Below, piece by piece: positions 13,395 through 22,571 of a stretch of DNA of 32,268 nucleotides. A model generated the notes under the pieces. The model made no database searches. It had not been told where the DNA came from and was given only the letters and a program-made list of their open reading frames with translations. Every line of letters begins with the position of its first letter. Position 1 is the stretch's first letter. Both the position numbers and the translations under genes were made by a program. The stretch is from assembly GCA_029061255.1 (NCBI GenBank), contig JAIDSL010000163.1:1-32268 (forward strand), written 5' to 3'. Origin of the DNA: Muribaculaceae bacterium. Its GTDB lineage: Bacteria; Bacteroidota; Bacteroidia; Bacteroidales; Muribaculaceae.

Positions 13395-15392
13395 TTAAAG
13401 TGAGTATTCAATCATGGTGAATGAGTAGGGTGGTATGGGCATTTTAAACTTACTTGATGCCTTTATTGTCTCAGTCTTTGGAATGATGGGCTGGGCATCG
13501 TAGTTGTTTTCATCTTCCGGATTGCCTGATATCACAGTTTTGGTTGCTGTGCCTTTGGGCTTGAACTTGGAAATGTCAACATGTGCTGTCTTTGTATTAC
13601 CGGAGGCATTTCCAACCTTTACATATAGTTTGCGTCCCTTTGTGTCGAGTATCACGGATTGTTCCTGCAGGTAACCTTCACCTTCAGATTTGTCGGGGTC
13701 GTCGATGGTCACACAGTCTCCGTAGTAATAATCACCTGCAGAATTTCCAAACATCTGCTGGATATAGTAGCTGCATGTAGGGTAGACAGTCTCGTTGTCG
13801 AAGTAGATGAGGTCTGGATTCCAGTTTGTGGCATTTTTGCGGGCGAATAGAGGTGCATATGATGTCATGTCGACAATGTCGCCATTGCGTTCCACATGTA
13901 TCAGATAAAGTCCCTCTGCAAGGGCATCGATGAGTTTCTTGTCTTTTGACGCATATTCGCCGAGATACACCTTTGTCTTGCCATCGCGAGGATATGAGTC
14001 ATATTGGCGCGACTTCATGAAATATTCGCGTGGCTCATAATAGTGCTCGTCAAGAATTGGAATCTCGAGTTCGCGTGCAAGTACCCAACCGTTTTCGTAG
14101 TCCGGATTGCCGGGATGAGAGCCGGGTCCGTCGGTGCCTACAATGATGATTTCAGGATGCGCCTTGGTGATTCGATCATACATATACTTGAATCTTTCGC
14201 TGAATTCCGGAGATATCTTCTCCTCGTTTCCGATGCCGAGATACTTCAGGTTGTAAGGTTCCGGATGTCCACCTTCAGCGCGTATCTTGCCCCACTTTGT
14301 ATTGACGTCGCCATTAGCCCATTCGATAAGGTCGAGTGCTTCTTGAGTCCACATGTCCATATCAGCCATATCACAAGCATCTTGAGCCTGGTCGGGCCAC
14401 ATGCCCCAGCCACCGTTTGATCCTTGACAGTTTACTCCTGATGGAAGTATAGGAAGAGGTTCCATGCCGAGGTCTTCACAAAGCTGGAAATATTCGGGAT
14501 AACCGAGATCGAACGACTGATGATACCCCCAACAGTTTTTCTGTTGCTTGCGGTTTTCTTTTGGCCCAACTGTTTCTTTCCAGCGATAAGTGTTCCAAAA
14601 TCCGTCGCCTCCACCATGCACGATGCATCCACCGGGGAAACGCATGAATTTGGGATTCAAGGCAGCCAAGCTCTCCACGAGATCCTTGCGGAGTCCATGA
14701 CCTTTGTAAGTATCTTCCGGTTTGAGCGACACCATATCGATATCTACAGCCCCCTTGTCAAGGAGCAGAATCATCAGGGCTGCTTTTTGGCAGGTCTTGG
14801 ATGGAGTGAGAGAGCATTCGTATTTCTTCCAGTCATTTGACGAAATGGTCAATTCTGTATCTGCAAGCAGCTCCGGATCTTTCCCCCATCCCTGCGGCTC
14901 TACGAGTGCTACCCGAATTTTCATTGGGGTCTTCTCGACATTGCGTAGGAATACAGAGAAATCATATTTTTCACCTTCTTTCACAGAAATTCCATCGAAA
15001 CCATCGTTTTGCAGTCCGAAGCCACGCCAACCGTTATAGTCCTTAAATTCGCGCGTGCGCTCAGCTTCAAGTCTCAGATAGTTGGGATTATTGGGATGAA
15101 TAGGGTCCTGCTGCTTGATGATGATGTTTCCGAGGGAATGCCCGGGGCGAGACATTTTCCAGGCTGTTCCGGGGCCCCATCCATCACGTTCCATAGGGCT
15201 GAACTCAAATGAACCATTCTGGATGAGTTCTGCGCTAAGGCCTCCATCAGCTGATGAACTGATGTCTTCAAAGAAAATGCCTATCAGGTGATTGCTGATA
15301 GGTTTGCCACCTGCCGGGGCTTTGACCGGGGCTGCTGCTGAAAGCATAAGGGCTGAAGCAGCCATACTTAAAATGCAAAGTTGTCTTTTCAT
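13395..15392 (-). CDS. Secreted alpha-L-arabinofuranosidase, GH51 type with N-terminal carbohydrate-binding-like domain
   Basis: The 665-residue enzyme has a signal peptide (MKRQLCILSMAASALMLSAAA), so it should act in the periplasm or at the surface. The family signature ISNHLIGIFFEDISSSADGGLSAELIQNGSFE opens the mature protein. A beta-sandwich carbohydrate-binding-like region follows (about 70-220). The catalytic barrel has FMRFPGGCIVHG, the acid/base glutamate in YLGIGNEE (about 389) and the nucleophile in KVYLGEYAS (about 477). A C-terminal beta domain ends the protein. GH51 enzymes release L-arabinofuranose from arabinan and arabinoxylan side chains. It lies downstream of rpsA, but a hairpin separates them, and no SusCD genes are nearby. 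GH51 with this layout is well supported; exact substrate is not. Confidence 0.92.
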   Translation of the reverse strand: MKRQLCILSMAASALMLSAAAPVKAPAGGKPISNHLIGIFFEDISSSADGGLSAELIQNGSFEFSPMERDGWGPGTAWKMSRPGHSLGNIIIKQQDPIHPNNPNYLRLEAERTREFKDYNGWRGFGLQNDGFDGISVKEGEKYDFSVFLRNVEKTPMKIRVALVEPQGWGKDPELLADTELTISSNDWKKYECSLTPSKTCQKAALMILLLDKGAVDIDMVSLKPEDTYKGHGLRKDLVESLAALNPKFMRFPGGCIVHGGGDGFWNTYRWKETVGPKENRKQQKNCWGYHQSFDLGYPEYFQLCEDLGMEPLPILPSGVNCQGSNGGWGMWPDQAQDACDMADMDMWTQEALDLIEWANGDVNTKWGKIRAEGGHPEPYNLKYLGIGNEEKISPEFSERFKYMYDRITKAHPEIIIVGTDGPGSHPGNPDYENGWVLARELEIPILDEHYYEPREYFMKSRQYDSYPRDGKTKVYLGEYASKDKKLIDALAEGLYLIHVERNGDIVDMTSYAPLFARKNATNWNPDLIYFDNETVYPTCSYYIQQMFGNSAGDYYYGDCVTIDDPDKSEGEGYLQEQSVILDTKGRKLYVKVGNASGNTKTAHVDISKFKPKGTATKTVISGNPEDENNYDAQPIIPKTETIKASSKFKMPIPPYSFTMIEYSL

Positions 15393-15410
15393 GATATTTC
15401 TTAATAATTA

Positions 15411-15439
15411 AGGGAGATCCCCGATGCGGGAATCTCCCT
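15411..15439 (-). terminator. Terminator after rpsA
   Basis: AGGGAGAT-CCCG pairs with CGGG-ATCTCCCT, 12 bp with one mismatch and a 3-base loop. The stem is strong and AT-rich DNA follows on the minus strand, but there is no clean T-run. Confidence 0.7.
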
Positions 15440-15465
15440 TTCGCTTATGAAAAAGTTTTCAAAAA

Positions 15466-17274
15466 TCAGTTCTTCTCAGCTTTTGCGAGCTGCTCTTTGA
15501 GAGCCTGAAGTGCGCCAAGGTCGCCGAGAGTAGTCTTCTCGATTGCAGGAGCCTCTACGCGTTCTTCTTCCTGGCGGCGAGCATTACGCTCAGCGCGTTC
15601 AGCGCGGTTAGCCTGACGCTCTGCACGCTGAGCAGCACGAGTTGCGTCTTCAGCGATACGGCTGTGGCTGAGTATGATGCGCTTGCTGTCTTTGTTGAAT
15701 TCGATCACCTTGAAGTTGAGCTTCTCGCCGAGCTTAGCCTGGCTTCCATCTTCCTTCACGAGATGCTTGGGAGTAGCGAAGCCTTCTACGCCACCATCAA
15801 GAGTGATGACAGCGCCCTTATCCATAACCTCGGATACGGTGCCTTCGTGGATGCTGCCAACAGTGAAGCGGCCTTCGAATTCTTCCCAAGGATTAGTCTC
15901 AAGCTGCTTGTGGCCGAGGCTGAGACGACGGTTGTCCTTGTCGATTTCGAGCACCTGAACTTCGATTTCGCTTCCAACAGAAGTGAACTCGCTCGGGTGT
16001 TTAACCTTCTTAGTCCAGCTGAGGTCAGAGATATGGATGAGACCGTCAACGCCTTCTTCAATCTCAACGAATACGCCGAAGTTGGTGAAGTTGCGCACTT
16101 TAGCAGTGTGGCGGCTGCCAATGGCATACTTAGTCTCGATGTTCTCCCAAGGATCGTTCTTGAGCTGCTTGATGCCAAGGCTCATCTTGCGGTCCTCACG
16201 GTCGAGGGTAAGGATGACTGCTTCGATTTCGTCGCCAACCTTGAGGAAATCCTGAGCGCTGCGGAGGTGCTGGCTCCAGCTCATCTCGCTTACGTGGATA
16301 AGACCCTCTACGCCCGGCTGAACTTCTACGAACGCACCGTAGTCTGCCATGACAACGACTTTACCCTTGATGTGGTCGCCCACCTTGAGGTTTGCGTCGA
16401 GGTTGTCCCATGGATGGGGCATGAGTTGCTTGAGACCGAGGGCGATACGCTTCTTCTCGTCGTCGAAGTCGAGGATTACGACCTTGATGTCCTGGTCAAG
16501 CTTAACTACCTCGTGAGGATCGCTTACGCGGCCCCAGCTGAGGTCTGTGATGTGAACGAGGCCGTCAACACCGCCAAGGTCGATGAATACGCCATAGTTG
16601 GTGATGTTCTTGACCTTGCCTTCGAGCACCTGTCCCTTCTCGAGCTTGGAGATGATCTCCTTCTTCTGAGCCTCGAGTTCGGCTTCGATAAGTGCCTTGT
16701 GGCTTACTACCACGTTCTTGTATTCCTGGTTGATCTTGACTACCTTGAATTCCATTGTCTTGTCGACGAATACATCGTAGTCGCGGATAGGACGAACGTC
16801 GATCTGGCTGCCGGGGAGGAATGCCTCGATACCGAATACGTCGACAATCATACCGCCCTTAGTACGGCTCTTGACGTAGCCCTTGATGATTTCGTCGTTT
16901 TCGAGAGCCTGGTTGACGCGATCCCAGCTGCGGGTCTGGCAGGCTTTCTTGTGGGAGAGGCGAAGCTGACCGTTCTTGTCTTCGAGAGTCTCGATGAATA
17001 CCTCTACTTCATCGCCTTCCTTGAGGTCGGGATTGTAGCGGAATTCGCTTACGGGGATGATTGCATCGCTCTTCATGCCTATATCCACGCGTACTTCACG
17101 CTTTGAGATAGACTTTACAGTGCCGGTTACAACTTCGTTGTCTTTTGCTGTCTTGAGAGTCTCGTCGTAGGTCTTTTCTACTTCTTCGCGGCTCTTTGCG
17201 CCAGCGGTGGTGCCTTTTTCGTAGGCTTCCCAATCGAAATCTTCGATCGGGGTCTGAACATTAAGTTCGCTCAT
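15466..17274 (-). CDS. rpsA: 30S ribosomal protein S1
   Basis: The 602-residue protein has six S1 RNA-binding repeats, beginning near residues 46, 128, 216, 301, 388 and 472. Each follows the pattern G.V..(I/V)..(Y/F)G.FV.(L/I)..GV.GL.H.S(D/E)(L/M)SW (for example NYGVFIDLGGVDGLVHITDLSW). The acidic N-terminal region (EDFDWEAYEKG) is typical of Bacteroidetes S1. The C-terminus after about 550 is a charged Arg/Glu/Ala-rich tail. S1 captures mRNA on the 30S subunit. In a lineage with little Shine-Dalgarno use, A-rich 5' regions may lean on it. It has its own consensus promoter, divergent from thrA. Confidence 0.97.
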   Translation of the reverse strand: MSELNVQTPIEDFDWEAYEKGTTAGAKSREEVEKTYDETLKTAKDNEVVTGTVKSISKREVRVDIGMKSDAIIPVSEFRYNPDLKEGDEVEVFIETLEDKNGQLRLSHKKACQTRSWDRVNQALENDEIIKGYVKSRTKGGMIVDVFGIEAFLPGSQIDVRPIRDYDVFVDKTMEFKVVKINQEYKNVVVSHKALIEAELEAQKKEIISKLEKGQVLEGKVKNITNYGVFIDLGGVDGLVHITDLSWGRVSDPHEVVKLDQDIKVVILDFDDEKKRIALGLKQLMPHPWDNLDANLKVGDHIKGKVVVMADYGAFVEVQPGVEGLIHVSEMSWSQHLRSAQDFLKVGDEIEAVILTLDREDRKMSLGIKQLKNDPWENIETKYAIGSRHTAKVRNFTNFGVFVEIEEGVDGLIHISDLSWTKKVKHPSEFTSVGSEIEVQVLEIDKDNRRLSLGHKQLETNPWEEFEGRFTVGSIHEGTVSEVMDKGAVITLDGGVEGFATPKHLVKEDGSQAKLGEKLNFKVIEFNKDSKRIILSHSRIAEDATRAAQRAERQANRAERAERNARRQEEERVEAPAIEKTTLGDLGALQALKEQLAKAEKN

Positions 17275-17395
17275 TAAAAAAGTTAGTTAATATGGTTAAT
17301 AAATCTCTGTCTGAGGGCGGATGTCGGGGAGAGTTCCTGTAGTTTCCTTTCAGACCTGCAGGACCGGTCGGGACATACCTATCCCAAAGATGGCG

Positions 17396-17427
17396 CAAAA
17401 TTAATACAAAAAATCCGAACTGCCAAA
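17396..17427 (-). promoter_or_regulatory. rpsA promoter
   Basis: Read on the minus strand, TTTG (17427-17424), 20 bases, then TAATTTTG (17403-17396). The leader of about 115 nt contains GC-rich inverted segments (GGTCCTGCAGG-like) near 17355-17375. Confidence 0.82.
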
Positions 17428-17544
17428 TATTCAATGATTTTTATTTAGTATGGGATGTGATTTATAGAATAATTGACATATTTAATGTATATATGTGCAT
17501 TTTTATACAAAGTCGATTCAAATCTTGTAAATTGAGGACATAAA

Positions 17545-17576
17545 TTTGCAGTATATTGTAAAAATGATTAATTTTG
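17545..17576 (+). promoter_or_regulatory. thrA operon promoter
   Basis: TTTG (17545-17548), exactly 20 bases, then TAATTTTG (17569-17576). The start site should be near 17582, leaving a leader of under 20 nt. That is too short for a classical thr attenuator. Confidence 0.82.
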
Positions 17577-17598
17577 CACCCTATCTAAAATAAATATT

Positions 17599-20028
17599 AT
17601 GAAAGTACTGAAATTCGGAGGTTCTTCCGTGGGTTCTCATGAGGGTCTCACAAATATAAAAAAAATAGTTGAGGGGCAGGATTGTCCATGTATTGTAGTG
17701 GTGAGCGCATTGGGAGGAGTGACGGATTTGCTTTTGAACACAGCATTTAAGGCAGCTGCCGGCGATTCTTCCTATCTTGAAGGCGTTGCAAAACTCTATA
17801 GCCGCCATCATGAACTGATAAGGAGCATCATCACCGATCGCCCGGACGAACTTATTGAAGAAATCGACACGCTGCTTGCAGAGATAGCGTCGATCTATCA
17901 TGGGCTTTCCTTGATTAAAGACCTTAGCAACAAGACGCTGGCTCTTATCGTAAGCTACGGTGAGCGCTTGAGCTCAAGAATAGTAGCAAGGCTTATCACA
18001 GGCTCTTTGCTTCACGACTCACGAAATTTTATCAAGACAGAAAACAAACATAACCGGCAGCTTCTTGCATCGGAGACCACTAACCACCTTGTGGCAGAAG
18101 AATTTGGCTCCGAAGTAAAGGGGTGTCATATAGTTCCCGGATTTATCTCTACTGATATTGCCACCGGGGAAGTGACCAATCTCGGCAGGGGAGGCAGCGA
18201 CTACACTGCATCAATAATAGCAGCTGCGCTTGATGCTGAAGTGTTAGAAATCTGGACTGACGTTGATGGGTTCATGACTGCAGACCCGCGCGTGATTCCG
18301 ACAGCATACACCATCAATGCCCTGACTTATCTGGAAGCTATGGAGCTTTCCAACTTCGGGGCAAAGGTGATCTATCCTCCTACAATATATCCTGTCTGTG
18401 TAAAGAATATCCCAATTCTCGTCAAGAACACATTCCATCCCGATGCATCCGGGTCGATAATACGAGAGCATATCGATGATGACAGCAAACCAATCAAGGG
18501 CATATCGAGTATAAGCGGGACCTCACTTATTACTGTGACCGGATTGTCGATGGTAGGCGTCATAGGTGTAAACCGTCGAATTTTCTCTGCTCTTGCTGAC
18601 AATGGCATATCGGTGTTCCTCGTTTCCCAGGCTTCGTCTGAAAACTCTACTTCGGTGGGCGTGAGGGATGCTGATGCGGCAGAGGCTGTCCGTGTGTTGA
18701 ATAAGGAGTTTGAAAAGGAAATCTCCACAGGGGCTATGAATCCGATGTCGCTGGAGACAGGGCTGGCCACAGTAGCAATCGTAGGCGAAAACATGAAGCA
18801 TACCCCCGGCATAGCGGGCAAGCTTTTCGGAACTCTTGGAAGAAGCGGAATCAGTGTGATAGCATGTGCGCAGGGAGCCAGCGAGACCAACATATCATTC
18901 GTAGTAGACGGCAAGTCGCTTAGGAAGTCGCTTAATGTGATTCATGATTCTTTCTTCCTCAGTGAATATAAGGAATTGAATCTCTTCATCTGTGGTGTTG
19001 GTACGGTAGGCGGTATGCTAATAGAGCAAATTGCATCGCAGAAAGAGGAGCTGATGAAGACCCACAGGCTGAAACTCAATGTGGTTGGTATTGCCTCAAG
19101 CCGCAAGGCTTTGTTCTCGCGAGAGGGAATTGACCTTAAGAACTACCGTGAACTATTGGATAAGGAAGGAATAGCGAGCTCTCCTTCAAGATTGCGTGAT
19201 GAAGTGCTCGGAATGAACATATTCAACAGCGTGTTTGTAGACTGCACAGCATCTAAGGAAATAGCAGATCTGTATCTGACATTTCTTGAGCACAATATCA
19301 GTGTGGTTGCCGCCAATAAGGTTGCGGCATCCAGCACATTCGACATATACCGCAAGCTCAAGGATACGGCTCTTCGCAGAGGTGTCAAATTCTTGTATGA
19401 AACCAACGTGGGAGCAGGGTTGCCAATCATCGGCACCATCAACGACCTTCGCTCATCAGGCGACCGCATCCTGAAAATCGAGGCTGTGCTCAGCGGGACC
19501 CTTAATTACATTTTCAATGCCATTTCTTCAGAAGTTCCTTTCTCTGAGACAGTTCGTCTTGCCAAAGAGCTTGGCTACAGTGAGCCTGACCCTCGCATAG
19601 ACCTCAGTGGGGTCGATGTGATGCGTAAGCTCGTAATCCTTACGCGTGAAGGTGGATATCAAGTGGAACAAAGTGAAGTTGAGAAACAGCTTTTTGTCCC
19701 GGAACAACTACTTCAGGGAGCCATCGAGGAATTCTGGAATCGACTTCCGGAACTTGATGCTGACTTTGAGGAGCGGCGCAAGGTGCTGGAGGCTGAAGGT
19801 AAGCGCTGGCGATTTGTAGCGAGAATGGAAATGGGAAAGATGACCATTGGCCTGGAGGCAGTGGATGCCAGTCATCCATTCTATGATCTTGAGGGCTCCA
19901 ACAATATTGTGATGTTGACAACTGAGCGCTATAAGAAATACCCCATGCTCATACAGGGCTACGGAGCCGGAGCAGGCGTGACGGCAGCCGGTGTTTTTGC
20001 CAATATAATCTCAACAGCCAACAATTGA
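17599..20028 (+). CDS. thrA: Bifunctional aspartate kinase / homoserine dehydrogenase
   Basis: The 809-residue fusion enzyme catalyses the first and third steps from aspartate toward threonine. The kinase domain opens with KVLKFGGSSVG (2-12) and includes LGRGGSDYTASIIAAAL and WTDVDGFMTADPR. Two ACT-type regulatory regions follow (about 310-450, with VSQASSENSTSVGV and AQGASETNISFVVD). The dehydrogenase begins at LFICGVGTVGGML (about 461) with VAANKVAAS, YETNVGAGLPII and the catalytic-region LSGVDVMRKLVIL. Length matches other ThrA fusions. The TGA overlaps the next ATG by one base (TGATG), implying translational coupling. It is first in a three-gene threonine operon. Confidence 0.97.
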   Translation: MKVLKFGGSSVGSHEGLTNIKKIVEGQDCPCIVVVSALGGVTDLLLNTAFKAAAGDSSYLEGVAKLYSRHHELIRSIITDRPDELIEEIDTLLAEIASIYHGLSLIKDLSNKTLALIVSYGERLSSRIVARLITGSLLHDSRNFIKTENKHNRQLLASETTNHLVAEEFGSEVKGCHIVPGFISTDIATGEVTNLGRGGSDYTASIIAAALDAEVLEIWTDVDGFMTADPRVIPTAYTINALTYLEAMELSNFGAKVIYPPTIYPVCVKNIPILVKNTFHPDASGSIIREHIDDDSKPIKGISSISGTSLITVTGLSMVGVIGVNRRIFSALADNGISVFLVSQASSENSTSVGVRDADAAEAVRVLNKEFEKEISTGAMNPMSLETGLATVAIVGENMKHTPGIAGKLFGTLGRSGISVIACAQGASETNISFVVDGKSLRKSLNVIHDSFFLSEYKELNLFICGVGTVGGMLIEQIASQKEELMKTHRLKLNVVGIASSRKALFSREGIDLKNYRELLDKEGIASSPSRLRDEVLGMNIFNSVFVDCTASKEIADLYLTFLEHNISVVAANKVAASSTFDIYRKLKDTALRRGVKFLYETNVGAGLPIIGTINDLRSSGDRILKIEAVLSGTLNYIFNAISSEVPFSETVRLAKELGYSEPDPRIDLSGVDVMRKLVILTREGGYQVEQSEVEKQLFVPEQLLQGAIEEFWNRLPELDADFEERRKVLEAEGKRWRFVARMEMGKMTIGLEAVDASHPFYDLEGSNNIVMLTTERYKKYPMLIQGYGAGAGVTAAGVFANIISTANN

Positions 20029-21254
20029 TGAAGCACATAATAATATTAGGCGATGGAATGAGCGACTATCCGGTTGCGAGCCTCGGGGGGAAGACGCCCC
20101 TTGAGTATGCCGCTACGCCGGCTTTCGACCGACTTGCCTCAATGGGTCGAAATGGTAGCCTTGTAACAATTCCGGAAGGTTTCCAGCCCGGTAGTGAAGT
20201 GGCTAATTCCGCTATCCTTGGCTATGACCTGAATAAGATATATGAAGGGCGTGGACCATTGGAGGCGGCGAGTATCGGCTATGACCTTGCTCCTGACGAA
20301 TTGGCACTCAGATGCAATATAATTACCCTTGCCAATGGAAATATATTGAATCATCATGGCGGACACCTCACAAGTGCAGAAGGAAAAGAACTCATTGAGT
20401 TTCTTGATAAGGAGCTTGGCTCTGATCGTGTAAGACTTATTCCGGGCATTCAATATCGTCATCTTCTGGTCATAAAAGGTGGAAGTAAATATATAGAATG
20501 TGCGCCACCTCACGACCATCCGGGAGAGAATTGGGAAGGACTGCTCGTCAGGCCTATGGAGGATGCTCCTGTGGAAGAAGGAAGAATGTCGGCCCAGGAA
20601 ACGTCTGATCTGATCAATGACCTTATACTTCGCTCCCAGCAGTTGCTTGCCGAGCATCCTTTCAATAAAGAAAGGAATACTCCTGCCAATTCCATATGGC
20701 CTTGGAGCGGAGGTTACCGTCCGGCTATGCTGACACTGCAAGAGATGTATCCTTCCATAAAATCCGGCGTGGTGATCACAGCAGTAGACCTTATCAGAGG
20801 AATAGGACGCTATGCAGGTCTGACACCAGTGGATGTGGATGGAGCGACAGGACTTGCTGACACCAATTATGAAGGAAAGGCCGCGGCTGCTCTTGAAGCA
20901 CTGAGAGATAATGATTTTGTCTTTCTTCATATTGAAGCATCTGATGAAGCGGGGCATGATGGCGACGTAGAGCTAAAGGTGAAGACCATAGAGAATCTTG
21001 ACCGTAGGATTGTAGCCCCGATACTCGATGAAGTGTCTAAATGGGAAGAACCTGTGGCTATAGCCCTCCTTCCGGATCATGCCACTCCGGTAGAACTTCG
21101 GGTACACAAAGGGGAACCGGTGCCATTTACTATATGGTATAATAGGATTGCTCCTGATGGAGTCAATGCTTTTTCTGAAGCATCTTGCTCTGAAGGAGGA
21201 TTCGGACTTCTGAGACTTGAGGAATTTATGCAGGAATTTATGAAATTAAGATAA
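20028..21254 (+). CDS. ApgM-like alkaline-phosphatase-superfamily protein, proposed homoserine kinase
   Basis: The ATG at 20028 overlaps the thrA stop; a TTG three bases earlier is a less likely start. The 408-residue product belongs to the archaeal-type, cofactor-independent phosphoglycerate mutase family. Metal-site and core motifs are ILGDGMSDYP (D9), GSEVANSAILGYD, APPHDHPGENWEG, HIEASDEAGHDGD and LLPDHATPVELRVHKGEPVPF. Its place between thrA and thrC, where thrB would normally lie, matches the TIGRFAM concept of a proposed homoserine kinase in Bacteroides-type genomes. It therefore probably supplies O-phosphohomoserine for ThrC. The family is certain and the kinase role is inferred from context; a glycolytic mutase activity is the alternative. 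Confidence 0.88.
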   Translation: MKHIIILGDGMSDYPVASLGGKTPLEYAATPAFDRLASMGRNGSLVTIPEGFQPGSEVANSAILGYDLNKIYEGRGPLEAASIGYDLAPDELALRCNIITLANGNILNHHGGHLTSAEGKELIEFLDKELGSDRVRLIPGIQYRHLLVIKGGSKYIECAPPHDHPGENWEGLLVRPMEDAPVEEGRMSAQETSDLINDLILRSQQLLAEHPFNKERNTPANSIWPWSGGYRPAMLTLQEMYPSIKSGVVITAVDLIRGIGRYAGLTPVDVDGATGLADTNYEGKAAAALEALRDNDFVFLHIEASDEAGHDGDVELKVKTIENLDRRIVAPILDEVSKWEEPVAIALLPDHATPVELRVHKGEPVPFTIWYNRIAPDGVNAFSEASCSEGGFGLLRLEEFMQEFMKLR

Positions 21255-21256
21255 TC

Positions 21257-22561
21257 ATGAGATATTATAGCACCAATCATTCCGTTCCGGATGTGAGCCT
21301 CAGTGAGGCTGTCGTCAAGGGGCTTGCCGCAGATCGCGGTCTCTTTATGCCTGAGAAGATAGAGAGATTGCCGGAATCTTTTTTCGATAACATTGATAAG
21401 CTTTCTTTGCAAGATATTGCTGTCAGGGTGGCAGAGGCATTTTTCGGAGAGGATGTGGAGCCGAAGGCCTTGGAAAATATTGTCAGGGATACTCTTTCGT
21501 TTGATACACCTGTGGTGGAGGTGGAGAAAGACATTTACAGCCTTGAGCTTTTCCATGGCCCTACGTTGGCGTTTAAGGATGTAGGAGCGAGGTTTATGGC
21601 TCGGTTGCTGCAATATTTCATTTCCAAGAAGACAGATGGCAAGACTGTTAATGTCCTTGTTGCCACGAGCGGTGACACAGGTTCGGCTGTAGCAAATGGA
21701 TTCCTTGGTGTGGAAGGAATACACGTCTATGTTCTCTATCCCAAAGGGAAAGTGAGTCCGATTCAGGAGTGTCAGTTCACCACGCTTGGCAGAAACATAA
21801 CAGCCATAGAGGTGGATGGAAATTTCGATGATTGCCAAAGGCTCGTGAAGAGTGCGTTTCTTGATGAGGAGTTGAATGAGAAAATGCTTCTAACTTCTGC
21901 TAATTCAATAAATGTGGCTCGGTTCCTTCCTCAGGCTTTTTATTATTTCAGTGGCTATGCGCAGCTAAAGGCAAAGGGTAAGGCAGAAGACATCATGGTC
22001 TGTGTCCCAAGCGGTAATTTTGGAAATATTACAGCCGGATTGATTGCACACCGGATGGGTCTTCCTATCAAGCGCTTTATTGCTGCAAACAATGCAAACG
22101 ATATCTTCTATAATTATCTCCAGACTGGAGAATACAATCCGAAGGCAAGTGTTCAGACTCTCGCAAACGCTATGGATGTAGGGGATCCAAGCAATTTTGC
22201 CAGAGTACTCGACCTCTATGCCGGAAAGCATGAAGTGATCGCTTCATTGATAAGCGGCACTACTTTCAGCGATGCAGAGATAGCTGTGACTATGAAGGAG
22301 TGTTATGAAAAGACCGGTTATGTGCTTGATCCGCATGGGGCATGCGGATATTTGGCCTTGAAGCAGCTATTGAAGGAAGGGGAGACGGGACTGTTTCTTG
22401 AGACAGCTCATCCGGCAAAATTCCATGATACCGTAGTAGAAATAATCGGCAAAGAAATTGCAATCCCAAAGCGTCTTCAGGAGTTTATGAAAGGGGAGAA
22501 GAAATCGGTGGCCATGACCTCTGATTTTACAGACTTTAAGAATTATCTGCTGTCTGAATAA
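21257..22561 (+). CDS. thrC: Threonine synthase
   Basis: This PLP enzyme converts O-phosphohomoserine to threonine, the last step of the operon's pathway. The 434-residue protein starts RYYSTNHSVPDVSLSEAV, the usual N-terminus of the longer ThrC class. It has the PLP-lysine motif GPTLAFKDVGARFM (K107), the phosphate-contacting VATSGDTGSAVANGF, VPSGNFGNITAG and the C-terminal LDPHGACGYLAL. It starts two bases after the preceding stop codon. It converges on the GH106-like gene with only ten bases between the two stop codons and no good terminator. Confidence 0.97.
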   Translation: MRYYSTNHSVPDVSLSEAVVKGLAADRGLFMPEKIERLPESFFDNIDKLSLQDIAVRVAEAFFGEDVEPKALENIVRDTLSFDTPVVEVEKDIYSLELFHGPTLAFKDVGARFMARLLQYFISKKTDGKTVNVLVATSGDTGSAVANGFLGVEGIHVYVLYPKGKVSPIQECQFTTLGRNITAIEVDGNFDDCQRLVKSAFLDEELNEKMLLTSANSINVARFLPQAFYYFSGYAQLKAKGKAEDIMVCVPSGNFGNITAGLIAHRMGLPIKRFIAANNANDIFYNYLQTGEYNPKASVQTLANAMDVGDPSNFARVLDLYAGKHEVIASLISGTTFSDAEIAVTMKECYEKTGYVLDPHGACGYLALKQLLKEGETGLFLETAHPAKFHDTVVEIIGKEIAIPKRLQEFMKGEKKSVAMTSDFTDFKNYLLSE

Positions 22562-22571
22562 TTGCATTGTT

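Larger units (their letters stand above)
17275..17598. other. Divergent rpsA / thrA intergenic region
   Basis: This 324-bp stretch is without a gene. It contains the rpsA leader and promoter on the left and the thrA promoter on the right. The AT-rich middle (17430-17540) shows no further signal. There is no threonine-rich leader peptide or attenuator before thrA. Confidence 0.7.

Noticed and set aside
15664..17106. 480-codon open frame on the plus strand
   Set aside because: It is the antisense shadow of rpsA, whose S1 repeats are unmistakable. The translated shadow is a Glu/Val/Asp/Leu-rich sequence without recognisable domains.
17577..17598. Threonine attenuator or riboswitch before thrA
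   Set aside because: The predicted leader is under 20 nt, with no leader peptide and no hairpin.
20139..20957. 272-codon open frame on the minus strand
   Set aside because: Antisense to the ApgM-like gene, which has clear family motifs on the plus strand.
21077..21838. 253-codon open frame on the minus strand
   Set aside because: It spans the end of the ApgM-like gene and the start of thrC in antisense; both real genes are well supported.
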